Assembly: GCA_958296175.1 (NCBI GenBank)
Contig: OY282448.1
Span: forward strand, 1,217,899-1,281,898
Length of the DNA: 64,000 nt
Direction of reading: 5' to 3'
Source of the DNA: an uncultured Chloroflexota bacterium
GTDB lineage: Bacteria; Chloroflexota; UBA11872
Part shown: piece by piece, positions 35,691 to 44,834 of the stretch
Layout of the letters: every line of letters begins with the position of its first letter
Numbering within the stretch: the stretch's first letter is position 1
Translations under genes and position numbers: made by a program
The notes under the pieces: model-generated
Told to the model about the DNA's origin: nothing
Databases searched by the model: none
What the model saw: only the letters and a program-made list of their open reading frames with translations

Positions 35691-36037
35691 CGCGGCCCCT
35701 TATTCACACGCCCGTCGGCGGAGCGGCCTGCACGCAGCCCGCCCCGCTCGCGCAGACTCCGCATCCCGGCGCCTCCAGATGCAGTGAGGGGGTGCTGAGC
35801 CCCAGCGTGGCTCACGTGTATGCGTTGGCCATAGTACAACGTGCGCTGCAACGCCTCGGCGTCGACCACGTACGGTTCCCAAAACGCCCGCGCGCCCCGC
35901 AGCGTTACGCGCGGCCGGCCAACCCGTCCCCGGTCCCGCGCCAGGCCCCGGACCGTTTCACCCGTGACCCCCGGCATTTCCCGCGCTCTGGGCCGGGCGC
36001 GTCCGTCGTCTGGCGCAGGGCCGCGTTGGCGTCTGGG
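35691..36037. other. Intergenic region without a clear gene
   Basis: 347 bp between the LysM protein start and the PBP stop. A minus-strand frame (35687-35977) reads through it but has no recognisable product and no convincing ribosome site. No repeat or terminator stands out. Confidence 0.5.
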
Positions 36038-38899
36038 TCAGCCCGCGCGGAAGGTTACGGGCAGGGAGGCTGCGGCATTGCCGGCGCGGTCGGTGGCCGT
36101 GACGACCAGGGTGTGTTCGCCTGGCTGGCTGGGCCAGTCGATTTGGTAAGGGGCGCGCCGCACCACGCCCACCGACTGGCCGTCGAGGGTGAACTCCACT
36201 TCCGCCACGCCGCCGTCGTCGCGCACCTCGGCGCCCAGCGCCACCAGGCCGGCGGAGGGGTTGGTTGCGCCGCCGCCCAGACTTTTCACCTCCACGGTTG
36301 GGGGGGTGTTGTCCACCACGAAGCGGCGAAAGACCAGCTCCCCGCCGCCGTCCACGGCGCGCGCCGTCAGCCGCAGCGTGTAGGTCCCGTCGGGAAATTG
36401 CACCGTGTCCACGGCGCCCAGCTGCGCGTCGACGCGCGGCTGATCCACCGGGGGGCCGATGCGAATCCAGAGGCCTGGCGAGGCGCCCTCGCCGTAATGC
36501 AGCTCCGCGACCCGAAAGCCGTCCAGCGCGGCGCTGCCGGTGATTTCCAGGATGCTGCGCACGGCCTGGCCTTCTGTTGGCGCGCCTATCCGCACCGCGG
36601 CGCCTGCGTCCGCCGCCAGGCCCGGGCCGCCGGCGAATCGGTCCGGCGGCAGCCGCCAGGGCGAATCGTCGGGCTGCTCGCGCTGCCAGGCCGCGGCCTC
36701 GGTGGGCAGCACCACGAACACGCGCTCTTCGACCTGGTCCGGCGGCGTGTCCGGCGCCGCCAGCAGGCCGCTGGGGGTGTGGATGCGGAAGGCGTGATGC
36801 ACCATGTCGCGCTGCGTGGGCGCCGCGCCGGCCGCAAACTCCTCTTCGCGCGTCTGCGGTGTGAAGGGCGTGGGCAGCAGTCCCGACACGACGTCCACGT
36901 CCTGCACCACCACGCTGGCGGGCCGCGCCCAGGTCAGCGGGTCTTCGTCCGCCAGCGCGTGTTCCATGAACCGTTTCCAAATCGGCGAGGCGCCGCGCAG
37001 CCCGGTCACGTCGTCCATGGGCGACCCGTCGGAATTGCCCACCCAGACGCCCACGGCCAGCTGCGGGGTGAAGCCCACGGTCAGCGCGTCGCGCGTGTTT
37101 TCGGTGGTGCCGGTCTTGACCGCTGCGGGTCGGTCGCGCAGTTCCAGCATGGCGCGCGCCTGCCCGAAGCCTGGAATGCGGGCCTCCGCGTCGGAAAGGA
37201 TGGAGGCCATCAGATACGCGGCGTCGGGCGAGAGCACGCGCTCGGTCAGCGGCACGCCGCGCAGCGCGAAGGGCGAGGCGCCGGCCGGCAGCGCGCAGCC
37301 GTCGCCCAGCTGCTCCACCACGCGCCCGCGCGCGTCGCGGATGCACAGAATTGCGGTGGGCGTCACCCGCCGGCCCTGGTTGGCCACGGTGGCGTAGGCG
37401 CTGCTGAGTTCCAGCAGCTGCACCTCGTTCGACCCCAGCGCAACCGAGGGGCCGATGCGCGAGCGGTCGGTCAGCGAGGTTATGCCCAGCCGCCCCGCCA
37501 GGTCGATCGTGGCGTCCACGCCGGCGAAGAGCTGTGCGCGCACGGCCGGAATGTTCAGCGAGCTGCCCAGCGCCGTGCGCAGGCTCACCGGCCCGCGGAA
37601 CTTGCGGTCGTAATTCCGCGGCTCGTAGGGCTCCTGGCCCACGATCGGAATCGTCGTGGGAATGTCCAGCAGCATGGTGGCCGGCGCATAGCCTTGTTCC
37701 AGCGCGCTGGCGTAGGTCAAGAGCTTGAACGAGGAGCCGGGCTGCCGCAGCGCGGTTGTCACGTTGACCTGGCCGTCGATGTCGGCGTCGTCGAAGTCCA
37801 GGCTGCCCACCATGGCCAGAATCTCGCCCGTGGCCGGGCGCAGCGCCGCCAGCGCCGCGTTGGAGACGTCGCGCTCGGCCAGCGAGGCCGCGTGCTCGCG
37901 CGCCGCCGCCTCGGCCGCGGCCTGCAGGTCCAGGTCGATGGTGGTGACGATCTCCCAGCCGCGGCGGCTGACCTCTGGCCCGTAGCGCTCTTGCAGGCCT
38001 TGCAGCACGTAGTCCAAAAAATGCGGCGCCGGCGAGCTCGACTGCCGCGGCGGCGCAATGCGCACCTCCTCGGCGCGCGCCGCCGCCACCACGTCGGGCG
38101 GCGCCAGGCCGTTGCGTTCGATGGCCGTCAGCACGCGCAGCTGCTCGCGCCGCGCCGCCTGCGGGTCGGCGTGCGGATTCTTGGTGTGGGGCGACTGCTG
38201 GATGCCCGCCAGCATGGCCGCTTCGGCCAGCGTCACGTCCTGCAGGTCTTTGCCGAAGAACGTCTCCACCGCCGCCGCCACCCCGTAGGCCAGGCTGCCG
38301 TAGTAGTTCTGGTTCAGATACAGCCCCAGAATCTCGTCTTTGGAGAAGCGCTGGGTGATCTGCCAGGCCAGCACGGCCTCGCGCAGCTTGCGTTCGTAGG
38401 TTTCCTCTGGGGTCAGCAGCGCGTTTTTGACCATCTGCTGCGTGATGGTGCTGGCGCCCGACACCACCTCGCCGCCGCGCAGGTTCTGCCAGAAGGCGCG
38501 CAGGATGGCGCGGATTTCGACCCCTGGGTTTTCGTAGAACGAGGCGTCTTCGGCCGCCACCACCGCCACCTTGAGCACCTGGGGAATCTCGTCCGGCGGC
38601 ACCAGCGTGCGCCGCCCCTCGCCCAGCAGCTCGCCCAGCGGACGGCCGCGGCGGTCGCGGACGACGGTGGTTTGAAACAGCTCGTCGCCCACGGTGACGA
38701 TCTCGTCCACCGGCGGCAGGTCGGCCAGGAACCGCTGCGCCACGACCGCGGCGGCTGCCGCGCCTACGACGCCGGTCAGCGCCAGCGCCGCCAGCGCCAG
38801 CGCCAGCGCCGTCAGCCATGCTCCGCCCAGCCCCAGCCAGATCCACGGCCGCGGCCCCCGCGGGCGCGGCCGAGAAATCCTGCGCCTGGACGTCGCCAT
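36038..38899 (-). CDS. Class A penicillin-binding protein with C-terminal Ig-like region
   Basis: 953 residues. A short basic cytoplasmic tail and one membrane helix lead into a GT51 glycosyltransferase (VVAAEDASFYENPG, SGASTITQQMVKN, RKLREAVLA). The transpeptidase follows, with the SxxK motif in PGSSFKLL, SxN in GSSLNIP and KTGTTE. After about residue 720 there is a linker and one or two Ig-like beta domains (YTLRLTARAVDGGG, EHTLVVTATDRAGN), probably for wall or protein binding. It polymerises and cross-links peptidoglycan. PBP1A-like; the Ig-like extension is unusual but known in several phyla. Confidence 0.92.
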   Translation of the reverse strand: MATSRRRISRPRPRGPRPWIWLGLGGAWLTALALALAALALTGVVGAAAAAVVAQRFLADLPPVDEIVTVGDELFQTTVVRDRRGRPLGELLGEGRRTLVPPDEIPQVLKVAVVAAEDASFYENPGVEIRAILRAFWQNLRGGEVVSGASTITQQMVKNALLTPEETYERKLREAVLAWQITQRFSKDEILGLYLNQNYYGSLAYGVAAAVETFFGKDLQDVTLAEAAMLAGIQQSPHTKNPHADPQAARREQLRVLTAIERNGLAPPDVVAAARAEEVRIAPPRQSSSPAPHFLDYVLQGLQERYGPEVSRRGWEIVTTIDLDLQAAAEAAAREHAASLAERDVSNAALAALRPATGEILAMVGSLDFDDADIDGQVNVTTALRQPGSSFKLLTYASALEQGYAPATMLLDIPTTIPIVGQEPYEPRNYDRKFRGPVSLRTALGSSLNIPAVRAQLFAGVDATIDLAGRLGITSLTDRSRIGPSVALGSNEVQLLELSSAYATVANQGRRVTPTAILCIRDARGRVVEQLGDGCALPAGASPFALRGVPLTERVLSPDAAYLMASILSDAEARIPGFGQARAMLELRDRPAAVKTGTTENTRDALTVGFTPQLAVGVWVGNSDGSPMDDVTGLRGASPIWKRFMEHALADEDPLTWARPASVVVQDVDVVSGLLPTPFTPQTREEEFAAGAAPTQRDMVHHAFRIHTPSGLLAAPDTPPDQVEERVFVVLPTEAAAWQREQPDDSPWRLPPDRFAGGPGLAADAGAAVRIGAPTEGQAVRSILEITGSAALDGFRVAELHYGEGASPGLWIRIGPPVDQPRVDAQLGAVDTVQFPDGTYTLRLTARAVDGGGELVFRRFVVDNTPPTVEVKSLGGGATNPSAGLVALGAEVRDDGGVAEVEFTLDGQSVGVVRRAPYQIDWPSQPGEHTLVVTATDRAGNAAASLPVTFRAG

Positions 38900-38957
38900 G
38901 CCTCAAGCCTAACCCTCGATCTGTTCGACCTGGGGCCGCGGGAATGCGGCCAGGGCT

Positions 38958-39045
38958 GCCCCTCGGTCCAGGCCGCCTACGCGCGGTTCGCGGCGTTGCG
39001 GTTTACCTGGTTGCGGGCGCCCCTCGGTCCAGGCCGGCTACGCGC
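38958..39045. repeat. 27-bp repeat pair, exactly 61 bp apart, one copy covering a stop codon
   Basis: Copies at 38958-38984 and 39019-39045 are identical except for one base (GCCCCTCGGTCCAGGCC, S, CTACGCGC). The second contains the TAG stop of the oxidoreductase gene. Confidence 0.8.
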
Positions 39046-40135
39046 TCCAGTGGTCGAAAGGGTTTTTGCCGTCGGGGAGGGGCGGGGACACGCGGGCGCC
39101 CTGCACGTGGGCGGCGTGGGCCAGAAGCGCGGTTTCCAGGAAGCGGCGGGCGTCGGGCAGGTGCACCAGCTCCCAGGCCGGCGGTTTGCCCTCCAGCACG
39201 TCCAGCAGCGCGCGGGCCATGCGCCGGTGGGCGTCCAGCCACTTGGCGCCGTGCGGCGGCGGGTCGGAGGGGACGACCTCCCAGCGGTCGCCGCGCAGCG
39301 GCGTGGGGGCGGCGCTGGGGTTCCAATAGATGTCGGGGCCGCGCCCCATGGGGCCGGGCAGCCACAGCGCGCCCTCGGTCCCCAGAATCTCGACGCCGTA
39401 AGGGTCGGACGCGCCGTCGCCCTGGTAGGCCTCGAAGTCCGCCGCGGCCCCGTCCTCGAAGCAGTAGTAGGCCTTGAGACCGTTGCCGGCCACCAGTCCC
39501 ATGCCTTCCCAGCCGGGGGCGAGGTCGGACGGCTGGCAGCTGCGGCCGTTCTGCGTCAGGTGCGCCTGACACCACAGCGGCGCGCCGAAGAGCTGCCAGA
39601 GAAAGTCGACGAAGTGGGGGTAGAGGTCCAGGAACATCTGGTTGCCGCCGTGCGGGCCGTCCTTGCAGAACACGCGCGCCAGGCGCGGCTGGCCGATGCG
39701 GCCGGACTGGATGAGCGGAATGGCGGTGCGCTGAATCGGCGGATGGCCGCGCCAGGGGTGCGCCACCACGCACTGCACGCCGGCCTGCCGGCAGGCGGCA
39801 TGCATGGCGTCCACGTCCTGGGGCGCGGCGGCCACGGGCTTTTCCAGGTAGACGTTGGCGCCGGCCTGGGCGGCGGCGATGACCAGCTCGCGGTGGTCGC
39901 CGACTTCGCGCGAAGCCACCACGGCCACGTCGGGCCGCTCCCGTTCCAGCATCTCGCGGTAGTCGGCATAGACGGCGCGCGCGCCCGTGCGGGCGGCGGC
40001 CGCGGCGCGCCCCTCGTCGTCCGGGTCCGCCAGCGCCGCAATGTCGGCGCCCTCCACGCCAACGAAAGCCAAGTCGAGGTAATGCCCATAATTCCCCCGC
40101 CCGGTGTGTCCGATGATTCCGACCTTGAAGCTCAT
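39038..40135 (-). CDS. Gfo/Idh/MocA-family oxidoreductase
   Basis: 365 residues. The Rossmann N-terminus (KVGIIGHTGRGNYGHY, with IAALADPDD) binds NAD(P), and the conserved EKP is in NVYLEKPVAA. A C-terminal alpha/beta domain carries FLDLYPHFVDFL, in which the His/Asp pair resembles catalytic positions of sugar dehydrogenases. The ATG at 40135 starts directly at the Rossmann motif; upstream frame continuation is repeat sequence. Acts on a sugar or cyclitol, unidentified. Confidence 0.88.
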   Translation of the reverse strand: MSFKVGIIGHTGRGNYGHYLDLAFVGVEGADIAALADPDDEGRAAAAARTGARAVYADYREMLERERPDVAVVASREVGDHRELVIAAAQAGANVYLEKPVAAAPQDVDAMHAACRQAGVQCVVAHPWRGHPPIQRTAIPLIQSGRIGQPRLARVFCKDGPHGGNQMFLDLYPHFVDFLWQLFGAPLWCQAHLTQNGRSCQPSDLAPGWEGMGLVAGNGLKAYYCFEDGAAADFEAYQGDGASDPYGVEILGTEGALWLPGPMGRGPDIYWNPSAAPTPLRGDRWEVVPSDPPPHGAKWLDAHRRMARALLDVLEGKPPAWELVHLPDARRFLETALLAHAAHVQGARVSPPLPDGKNPFDHWSA

Positions 40136-40208
40136 GCCAGCCTGGGCCGTGCCCCTCTGTGCGCAGCGCGCCCATGGTAGTGGGTTTCGCGCACGGCGCG
40201 ATGGCAGG

Positions 40209-40354
40209 GGTCCGGCCGCGCGCGGACGGCCGGGTCCCAGGCGGCCCACGGCCACCTCTACGTCACCAAGGTCCGGCCACGCGCGGACGGCCGGGTCAGC
40301 AGCGTTGGCGCTGAACCTGGCGAGTACAAGGGTTCGGCCGCGCGGGTGGCCGGG
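40209..40354. repeat. Three palindromic repeats, exactly 61-bp period
   Basis: Copies start at 40209, 40270 and 40331. The first two share GGTCCGGCC, R, CGCGCGGACGGCCGGGTC (28 nt); the third is shortened (GGTTCGGCCGCGCGGGTGG). CCGGCC/GGCCGG can form a stem. The intervening segments are unrelated and about 33 nt long, as in a small CRISPR array. Confidence 0.75.
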
Positions 40355-40409
40355 AAGATCGTCGGTCATGCGCTGTGCTTTGCCTCTGGAGCTGCGCGTC
40401 ACCCCGGCG

Positions 40410-41065
40410 TTTCCCCTCACCCCGCCCTCTCCCTCCAGGGAGAGGGAAAGAAAAGCGCCAGCCAGCGCGCCGCGAACTCGCCCTCCTGCCCTCCCCCACG
40501 TCTGCGGAGAGCGGCGATTCGACGCATCAGCGCAAGGGAAATCTTGCCCCCTCTTCCCGCGCTTGCGGGGAGAGGGAAAGAAAAGCGCCAGCCAGTGCGC
40601 CGTGAACTCGCTCCCGCTCCCCTCTCCTCCGCGCTCCGGCCCCCTCTCCCCGCGCCTGCGGGGAGGGGGTTGGGGTGAGGGGCGGGCACGAGGCTGGCGG
40701 GGAAGACTCTTCCCGCGCGCCGCTGCCTTTGGCCGCACACTAAGGTTCACCCCGGCGTTTCCCCCTCACCCTGCCCTCTCCCTCCAGGGAGAGGGAAAGA
40801 AAAGCGCCAGCCAGCGCGCTGCGAACTCGCCCTCCTGTCCTCCCCCACGTCTGCGGAGAGCGGCGATTCGACGCATCAGCGCAAGGAAAATCTTGCCCCC
40901 TCTCCCCGCGCCTGCGGGGAGAGGGTTGGGGTGAGGGGCGGGCACGAGGCTGGCGGGGAAGACTCTTCCCGCGCGCCGCTGCCTTTGGCCGCGCAGCAAG
41001 GTTCACTCTGGCGTCTCCCCCTCACCCTGCCCTCTCCCTCGAGGGAGAGGGAAAAGAAGCAGGAG
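40410..41065. repeat. Large imperfect tandem repeat (about 255-350 bp units)
   Basis: Units begin at about 40410, 40758 and 41012 (last partial). Each starts with CCCCTCACCCYGCCCTCTCC, has the CTCCAGGGAGAGGG palindrome, a middle segment with CGACGCATCAGCGCAAGG, then the CCCCGCGCCTGCGGGG palindrome. The first unit carries an internal duplication. This is the family seen at 19262-19765, sharing the GGGAAGACTCTTC segment. No gene is supported between 40136 and 41423. Open frames in 41066-41350 include a minus-strand end reading LEFAPGITVGRFIR, perhaps a gene relic. Confidence 0.85.
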
Positions 41066-41350
41066 CCGACTGGTAGGCCCGGCGGGAATGGGGGTCTAGC
41101 GGATGAAGCGTCCGACCGTTATGCCCGGCGCAAACTCCAGGACGAGCGTCAGCATCGGAATCCGCCGCTCGCGCGCGTCCGCCAGGACGTCATGGGCCGC
41201 GTCTGCCGCTCGGTTGTCAGTCACCGCGCCGCATGCCGCTGGGGAAGCGCTGAACAACCCGCCCGCGTCCGCTGTCGGCGCCGGGGACGTTCGAGCGTGA
41301 CGAAACGCTGGTGGTTCCCTGCCGCCAGGCGTGCGGCGGATTAAACGCCA

Positions 41351-41385
41351 ACCGGTCGGCCCGGCACCACGCCGGGCCGACCGGT
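41351..41385 (-). terminator. Perfect 15-bp hairpin downstream of the sugar-binding protein gene
   Basis: ACCGGTCGGCCCGGC (41351-41365) and its exact complement (41371-41385) flank a five-base loop, 38 bp past the stop of the minus-strand gene. Only a weak T-run (GTTT) follows, so it may be a Rho-independent terminator or a 3' stabiliser. Confidence 0.6.
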
Positions 41386-41423
41386 CGTCATCCGCCCGTG
41401 GACGATGGGCGGACCGTTTGGCG

Positions 41424-43049
41424 TTACAGCGCTTCGATCCAGGCCTTCCAGGAGTCGTACTCCTCCTTGGTGTCTTCCAGGACACGGTTGGAGGTGTTGA
41501 TGATGTGCTGCATGCCTTCTTCGACCGTCATGTCGCCGATGAACGTGGCGTCGGCGGCGCGGAAGGACTCGTACCACTCCCACCAGTTCGGGTGGCCGTT
41601 TTGCCAGTGGTGGTGGTCCGTCTTGTCCATCCAGGTCTTGAAGTACCCGTAGTTCTCGGGCGGCGCCGCCCTGAACTCGTCGGAATCGACCACGGTCTTG
41701 ATCATGGGCAGCGAGCCGCGGTCGATGGCGATGCGGCCTTGCACGTCCTCGCCGGCGAAGAAGAGCAGCGTCTCGGTGCACTCTTCCACCAGGCCGTTCC
41801 TCTCTGCCGTGGCGGTGCAGTACTGGCCCTGGTTGGTGAAGTGGTGCGGGAACGGTCCGCGGTCACCCTCCTCCACGGGGCCAAGACCCCAGGAGAAGCG
41901 GTCCTTGATGCGCGGGATATTCCCACCCTCGCCGCCGCCGGTCCAGTAGCGGGCCATCTTCCCAGCCGCAAACGGGCTGCCGAACTCGCCCGCAATCGAC
42001 TGGATCTGGTCGAACGCGGGCGCGACGCCGTCGGTGATGGTCTGCACGGCGAGCGCGAAGCCGCGGTCGCCGCCGTCGTTGAAGATGTCCCATTCCAGCT
42101 GGTTGGGCGCGCGGTACATGTGGTTGCCGCTGTTTTGCATCGCGCGCGCCCAGCTGCCCCAGAGAATCCAGGCGTTCCCGCCCATGCGGAGGCCCCAGGT
42201 GTCCGTCTCCGGGTCGGTGGCCTGCATGAACAGGTCCCAGGCCTCACGCTCCAGGTGGAAGGAGCCTTCCACCGGCATGGGAATGCCCAGCTCCTCCAGC
42301 AGCGTGAAGTTGTAAACGTTCCCGTTGATGTTGCCCTGGTAGGGCATGCCGAACATGACGCCTGCGTAGCCCGTGGTGTGCGGGGCGGGGCGGGCGGCGC
42401 GGTCGTCGTCAAACTGGCCGACGGACACTTCGTCCGGCGGCGCGTACCACTTGGTGGGGTCCCAGTCCGGGTGCTTGCTCAGCGCGTCGTCGATGCGCGC
42501 AAACCCGCCGCGGTGCACCCAGGTGTTGAAGAAGCCGCCGTCCAGCAGCGCCAGCTCAGCCTGCGTGCCCGCCGCGATGTGAATCGAGAACGAGTCCACG
42601 TAGAGGTGGTCCTGCGGCTCGAACTTGATCGCGATGTGCGGAAAGCGCGTGGCGAACAGGTCGAGCGCCCAGTTCATGGCGGCGCCGCGTGCGCCGGAGG
42701 AGTGGTCGTTGGCCAGCCGGATGACCGCGCGCGGCCGCTGCGGCATGGCTTCGACTTCGACCTCGACGACCCTCTCGACTTCGACGATCTTCTCGACCTC
42801 GACGACCTTCTCGACCTGGATTTCCTGCGTGCGGGTGACGACCCGCTCGACCGGCACCTCGCGGGTGACGACCCGCTCGACTTCGCGGGTGACGACCTTC
42901 TCGACCGGGACTTCCTGGACGACGACCTTTTCGACCGGGACTTCGCGGGTGACCACCTGGGTCTCGCCGCAGGCCGCCAGGATCGCGGCGCCCGAAATCC
43001 CCAGAGCGGCGCCTCCGCCGGCCTTGAGCAGTTTTCGTCGTGAAACCAT
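41424..43049 (-). CDS. Extracellular solute-binding lipoprotein (sugar ABC type)
   Basis: 541 residues. A Tat-type lipoprotein signal (SRRKLLKAGGGAALGISG, lipobox LAAC) is followed by a stalk of about 75 residues made of VEKVV, EVPVE and VERVV repeats, then a family-1-like solute-binding domain (INGNVYNFTLLEELGIPMPV, WILWGSWARAM, AAGKMARYWTGGG). The ATG at 43049 gives the signal peptide directly. No permease or ATPase is adjacent; the MalF/MalG-type permeases at 52.7-54.6 kb lack a binding protein and are a possible partner. A perfect hairpin follows the gene. Confidence 0.88.
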   Translation of the reverse strand: MVSRRKLLKAGGGAALGISGAAILAACGETQVVTREVPVEKVVVQEVPVEKVVTREVERVVTREVPVERVVTRTQEIQVEKVVEVEKIVEVERVVEVEVEAMPQRPRAVIRLANDHSSGARGAAMNWALDLFATRFPHIAIKFEPQDHLYVDSFSIHIAAGTQAELALLDGGFFNTWVHRGGFARIDDALSKHPDWDPTKWYAPPDEVSVGQFDDDRAARPAPHTTGYAGVMFGMPYQGNINGNVYNFTLLEELGIPMPVEGSFHLEREAWDLFMQATDPETDTWGLRMGGNAWILWGSWARAMQNSGNHMYRAPNQLEWDIFNDGGDRGFALAVQTITDGVAPAFDQIQSIAGEFGSPFAAGKMARYWTGGGEGGNIPRIKDRFSWGLGPVEEGDRGPFPHHFTNQGQYCTATAERNGLVEECTETLLFFAGEDVQGRIAIDRGSLPMIKTVVDSDEFRAAPPENYGYFKTWMDKTDHHHWQNGHPNWWEWYESFRAADATFIGDMTVEEGMQHIINTSNRVLEDTKEEYDSWKAWIEAL

Positions 43050-43285
43050 AGACGCGTATCCCCTCCCTGCGGCCCAGACGGCGGGCCGTGGCCGCGCATC
43101 CCCGACGACCGCGCCGGGCAGTAATCCGCGGGCCGCCCACAACAGTGGGCAAGAATACCGACGAGCGGCAGGCTACCCGCGCGCAGGCGGCGGGTCAAGT
43201 CGTGCGGACGTGACGGGCGGTGCGGCGATGATGGATGATGATGCGGCGCCGGCGCGGCGTGCGCGGAGTTCGAGGAGCGGTGGGC

Positions 43286-44548
43286 ATGCGCGAGCGTGAG
43301 GCGGCGCGCGTGGACGGCGGCGCGGCCATGCTGGACCTGGGAGCCAGCCACGACTTCGGCGATGACGACCTGGCGGCGGTGGCCGAGGTGCTGCGCTCGG
43401 GTCACGTGGGCATGGGGCCCAGGACCGCGGCGTTCGAGCGCGCGTTTGCCCGGCGGCACGGGGTCGCCCACGCCGTGACGTGCAGCTCGGGCACGGCGGC
43501 CATGCACGTGTGCATCGGCGCGCTCGACCCGGAGCCCGGCAGCGAGATCATCGTGACGCCCTGGACGTCCGGCGGCTCGATCATCGGCGCGCTGCTGCAC
43601 AACTGCGTGCCGGTGTTTGCCGACGTGGACGACACCTACACGCTGGACCCCGCCGACGTGGAGGCCAGGATCACGCCGCGCACGCGCGCCATCATGGCCG
43701 TGCACCTCTTTGGCAACCCGTGCGACGTGGACGCCTTGCGCGCGATTGCCGACCGGCACGGCCTGGCCCTGATCGAGGACTGCGCCCAGGCACACTTCGC
43801 CGCGTCGCGCGGGCGCGTGGTGGGGTCGCTGGGCGATCTGGCGGGGTTCAGCTTTGGCGGCAAGCATCTCTCCGCCGGCGGCGGCGGCGCGGTGCTGACC
43901 AACGACCAGCGCCTGTGGGAACGCGCCGTGCTGTTCCGCGACGCCGCCCTGCCGCGCGCCAACGGCCCGCTGGAGGGCCGTCCCTACGCCAACTACTTTC
44001 TGGCGCCCAACTACAAGATCAACGACCTGACCGCCGCCGTGCTGCGCACGCAGCTGGGCAAGGTGGACGGCTACGTCGCAAACAAAATCCGCGCCGCCGA
44101 AGCCGTCATCGACGGGCTGGCGGACATGGACGAGCTCACGCCGCAGCGCGTGCGGCCCGGCGACCGCCACACCTACTGGGTGCTGGGCTTCACGCTGGAC
44201 ACCGGCACGCTGGGCTGCTCGGCCGCGGCGTTTGCGGCGGCCGCTGTCCGCAAGGGCGTTCCGCTGGGCGGCCCGTACATAGGGTCGGGGGACGCGGGGC
44301 CGCTGTACCGCAACCCGTTCCTGGCCGGGCCGCACTGCTACGGAACGAGCCGCTATCCGTTCGACGCCGGCCGCGGCGCGCCGCTGGACTACACCCAGGT
44401 CGAATGCCCGCGCGGCGAGGACATCATGGGCCGCGGCGTGTCCTTGCAAATGACGCCCAACATGAGCGGCGCGGTTATCGAGGCTGTCGTGGCCGCCATC
44501 CGCCAGACGGCGGCGGAGTTCCTGGCGCAGCGCCGAGGGTTTGCGTGA
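43286..44548 (+). CDS. DegT/DnrJ/EryC1-family aminotransferase
   Basis: PLP-dependent sugar aminotransferase-like enzyme of 420 residues. GTAAMHVCIGAL (cofactor phosphate), VHLFGNPCDVDAL, LIEDCAQAHFA (Asp to the pyridine N) and FSFGGKHLSAGGGG with the Schiff-base Lys are all present. The ATG at 43286 follows a GAGGAG ribosome site. It could form an amino sugar or act in secondary metabolism. It is divergent from the binding protein and followed by three hairpins and an oxidoreductase; no nucleotide-sugar dehydratase lies beside it. Confidence 0.87.
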   Translation: MREREAARVDGGAAMLDLGASHDFGDDDLAAVAEVLRSGHVGMGPRTAAFERAFARRHGVAHAVTCSSGTAAMHVCIGALDPEPGSEIIVTPWTSGGSIIGALLHNCVPVFADVDDTYTLDPADVEARITPRTRAIMAVHLFGNPCDVDALRAIADRHGLALIEDCAQAHFAASRGRVVGSLGDLAGFSFGGKHLSAGGGGAVLTNDQRLWERAVLFRDAALPRANGPLEGRPYANYFLAPNYKINDLTAAVLRTQLGKVDGYVANKIRAAEAVIDGLADMDELTPQRVRPGDRHTYWVLGFTLDTGTLGCSAAAFAAAAVRKGVPLGGPYIGSGDAGPLYRNPFLAGPHCYGTSRYPFDAGRGAPLDYTQVECPRGEDIMGRGVSLQMTPNMSGAVIEAVVAAIRQTAAEFLAQRRGFA

Positions 44549-44660
44549 ACGGCGGCGCGCCCATGGCGCCGCCGTCTGGCCGAAGCGTTCCACGCGGAAC
44601 CCGCGGGCGCCGCGCCCGCGGGACGCAATGCTCGGCGCGGTTCGGGGCTGCGCCGAGCAT
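44549..44660 (+). other. Three consecutive perfect hairpins
   Basis: Hairpin 1: 44549-44558 with 44566-44575 (10 bp). Hairpin 2: 44601-44609 with 44613-44621 (9 bp, CCGCGGGCG). Hairpin 3: 44628-44638 with 44650-44660 (11 bp, ATGCTCGGCGC). The first begins right after the aminotransferase stop. No T-run follows any of them. They may terminate, attenuate or protect the transcript before the next oxidoreductase gene. Confidence 0.75.
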
Positions 44661-44704
44661 TCGCTGGCCCTCGCCCTGGCAGGGGCCTGGGTATGACCTC
44701 GGCA

Positions 44705-44780
44705 TTCCGGCGCAGGCCGGCAGCCGCCGTCACCGTCATCAGGTTCGACGAGCACTCGGGCGGGCCGCAGCCCGCCCCGG
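44705..44780 (+). repeat. Dispersed 76-bp repeat, copy A
   Basis: Begins TTCCGGCGCAGGCCGG and ends GGGCCGCAGCCCGCCCCGG. A closely similar copy lies in inverse orientation at 55748-55823. Both are intergenic, upstream of or after carbohydrate genes. Confidence 0.75.
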
Positions 44781-44834
44781 CAGTGACGTGCGCCCAGGTT
44801 TCTGCCAGGGCGAGGGAAACGAAGGAGGCTGACC

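Noticed and set aside
35687-35977. Minus-strand 96-residue ORF upstream of the LysM gene
   Set aside because: No recognisable product, no ribosome site, and it overlaps the start of the LysM-SH3 gene; kept only as a note.
42745-42960. CRISPR-like repeats in the binding-protein gene
   Set aside because: The periodic sequence encodes a VEKVV/EVPVE stalk in frame and has no constant spacer length.
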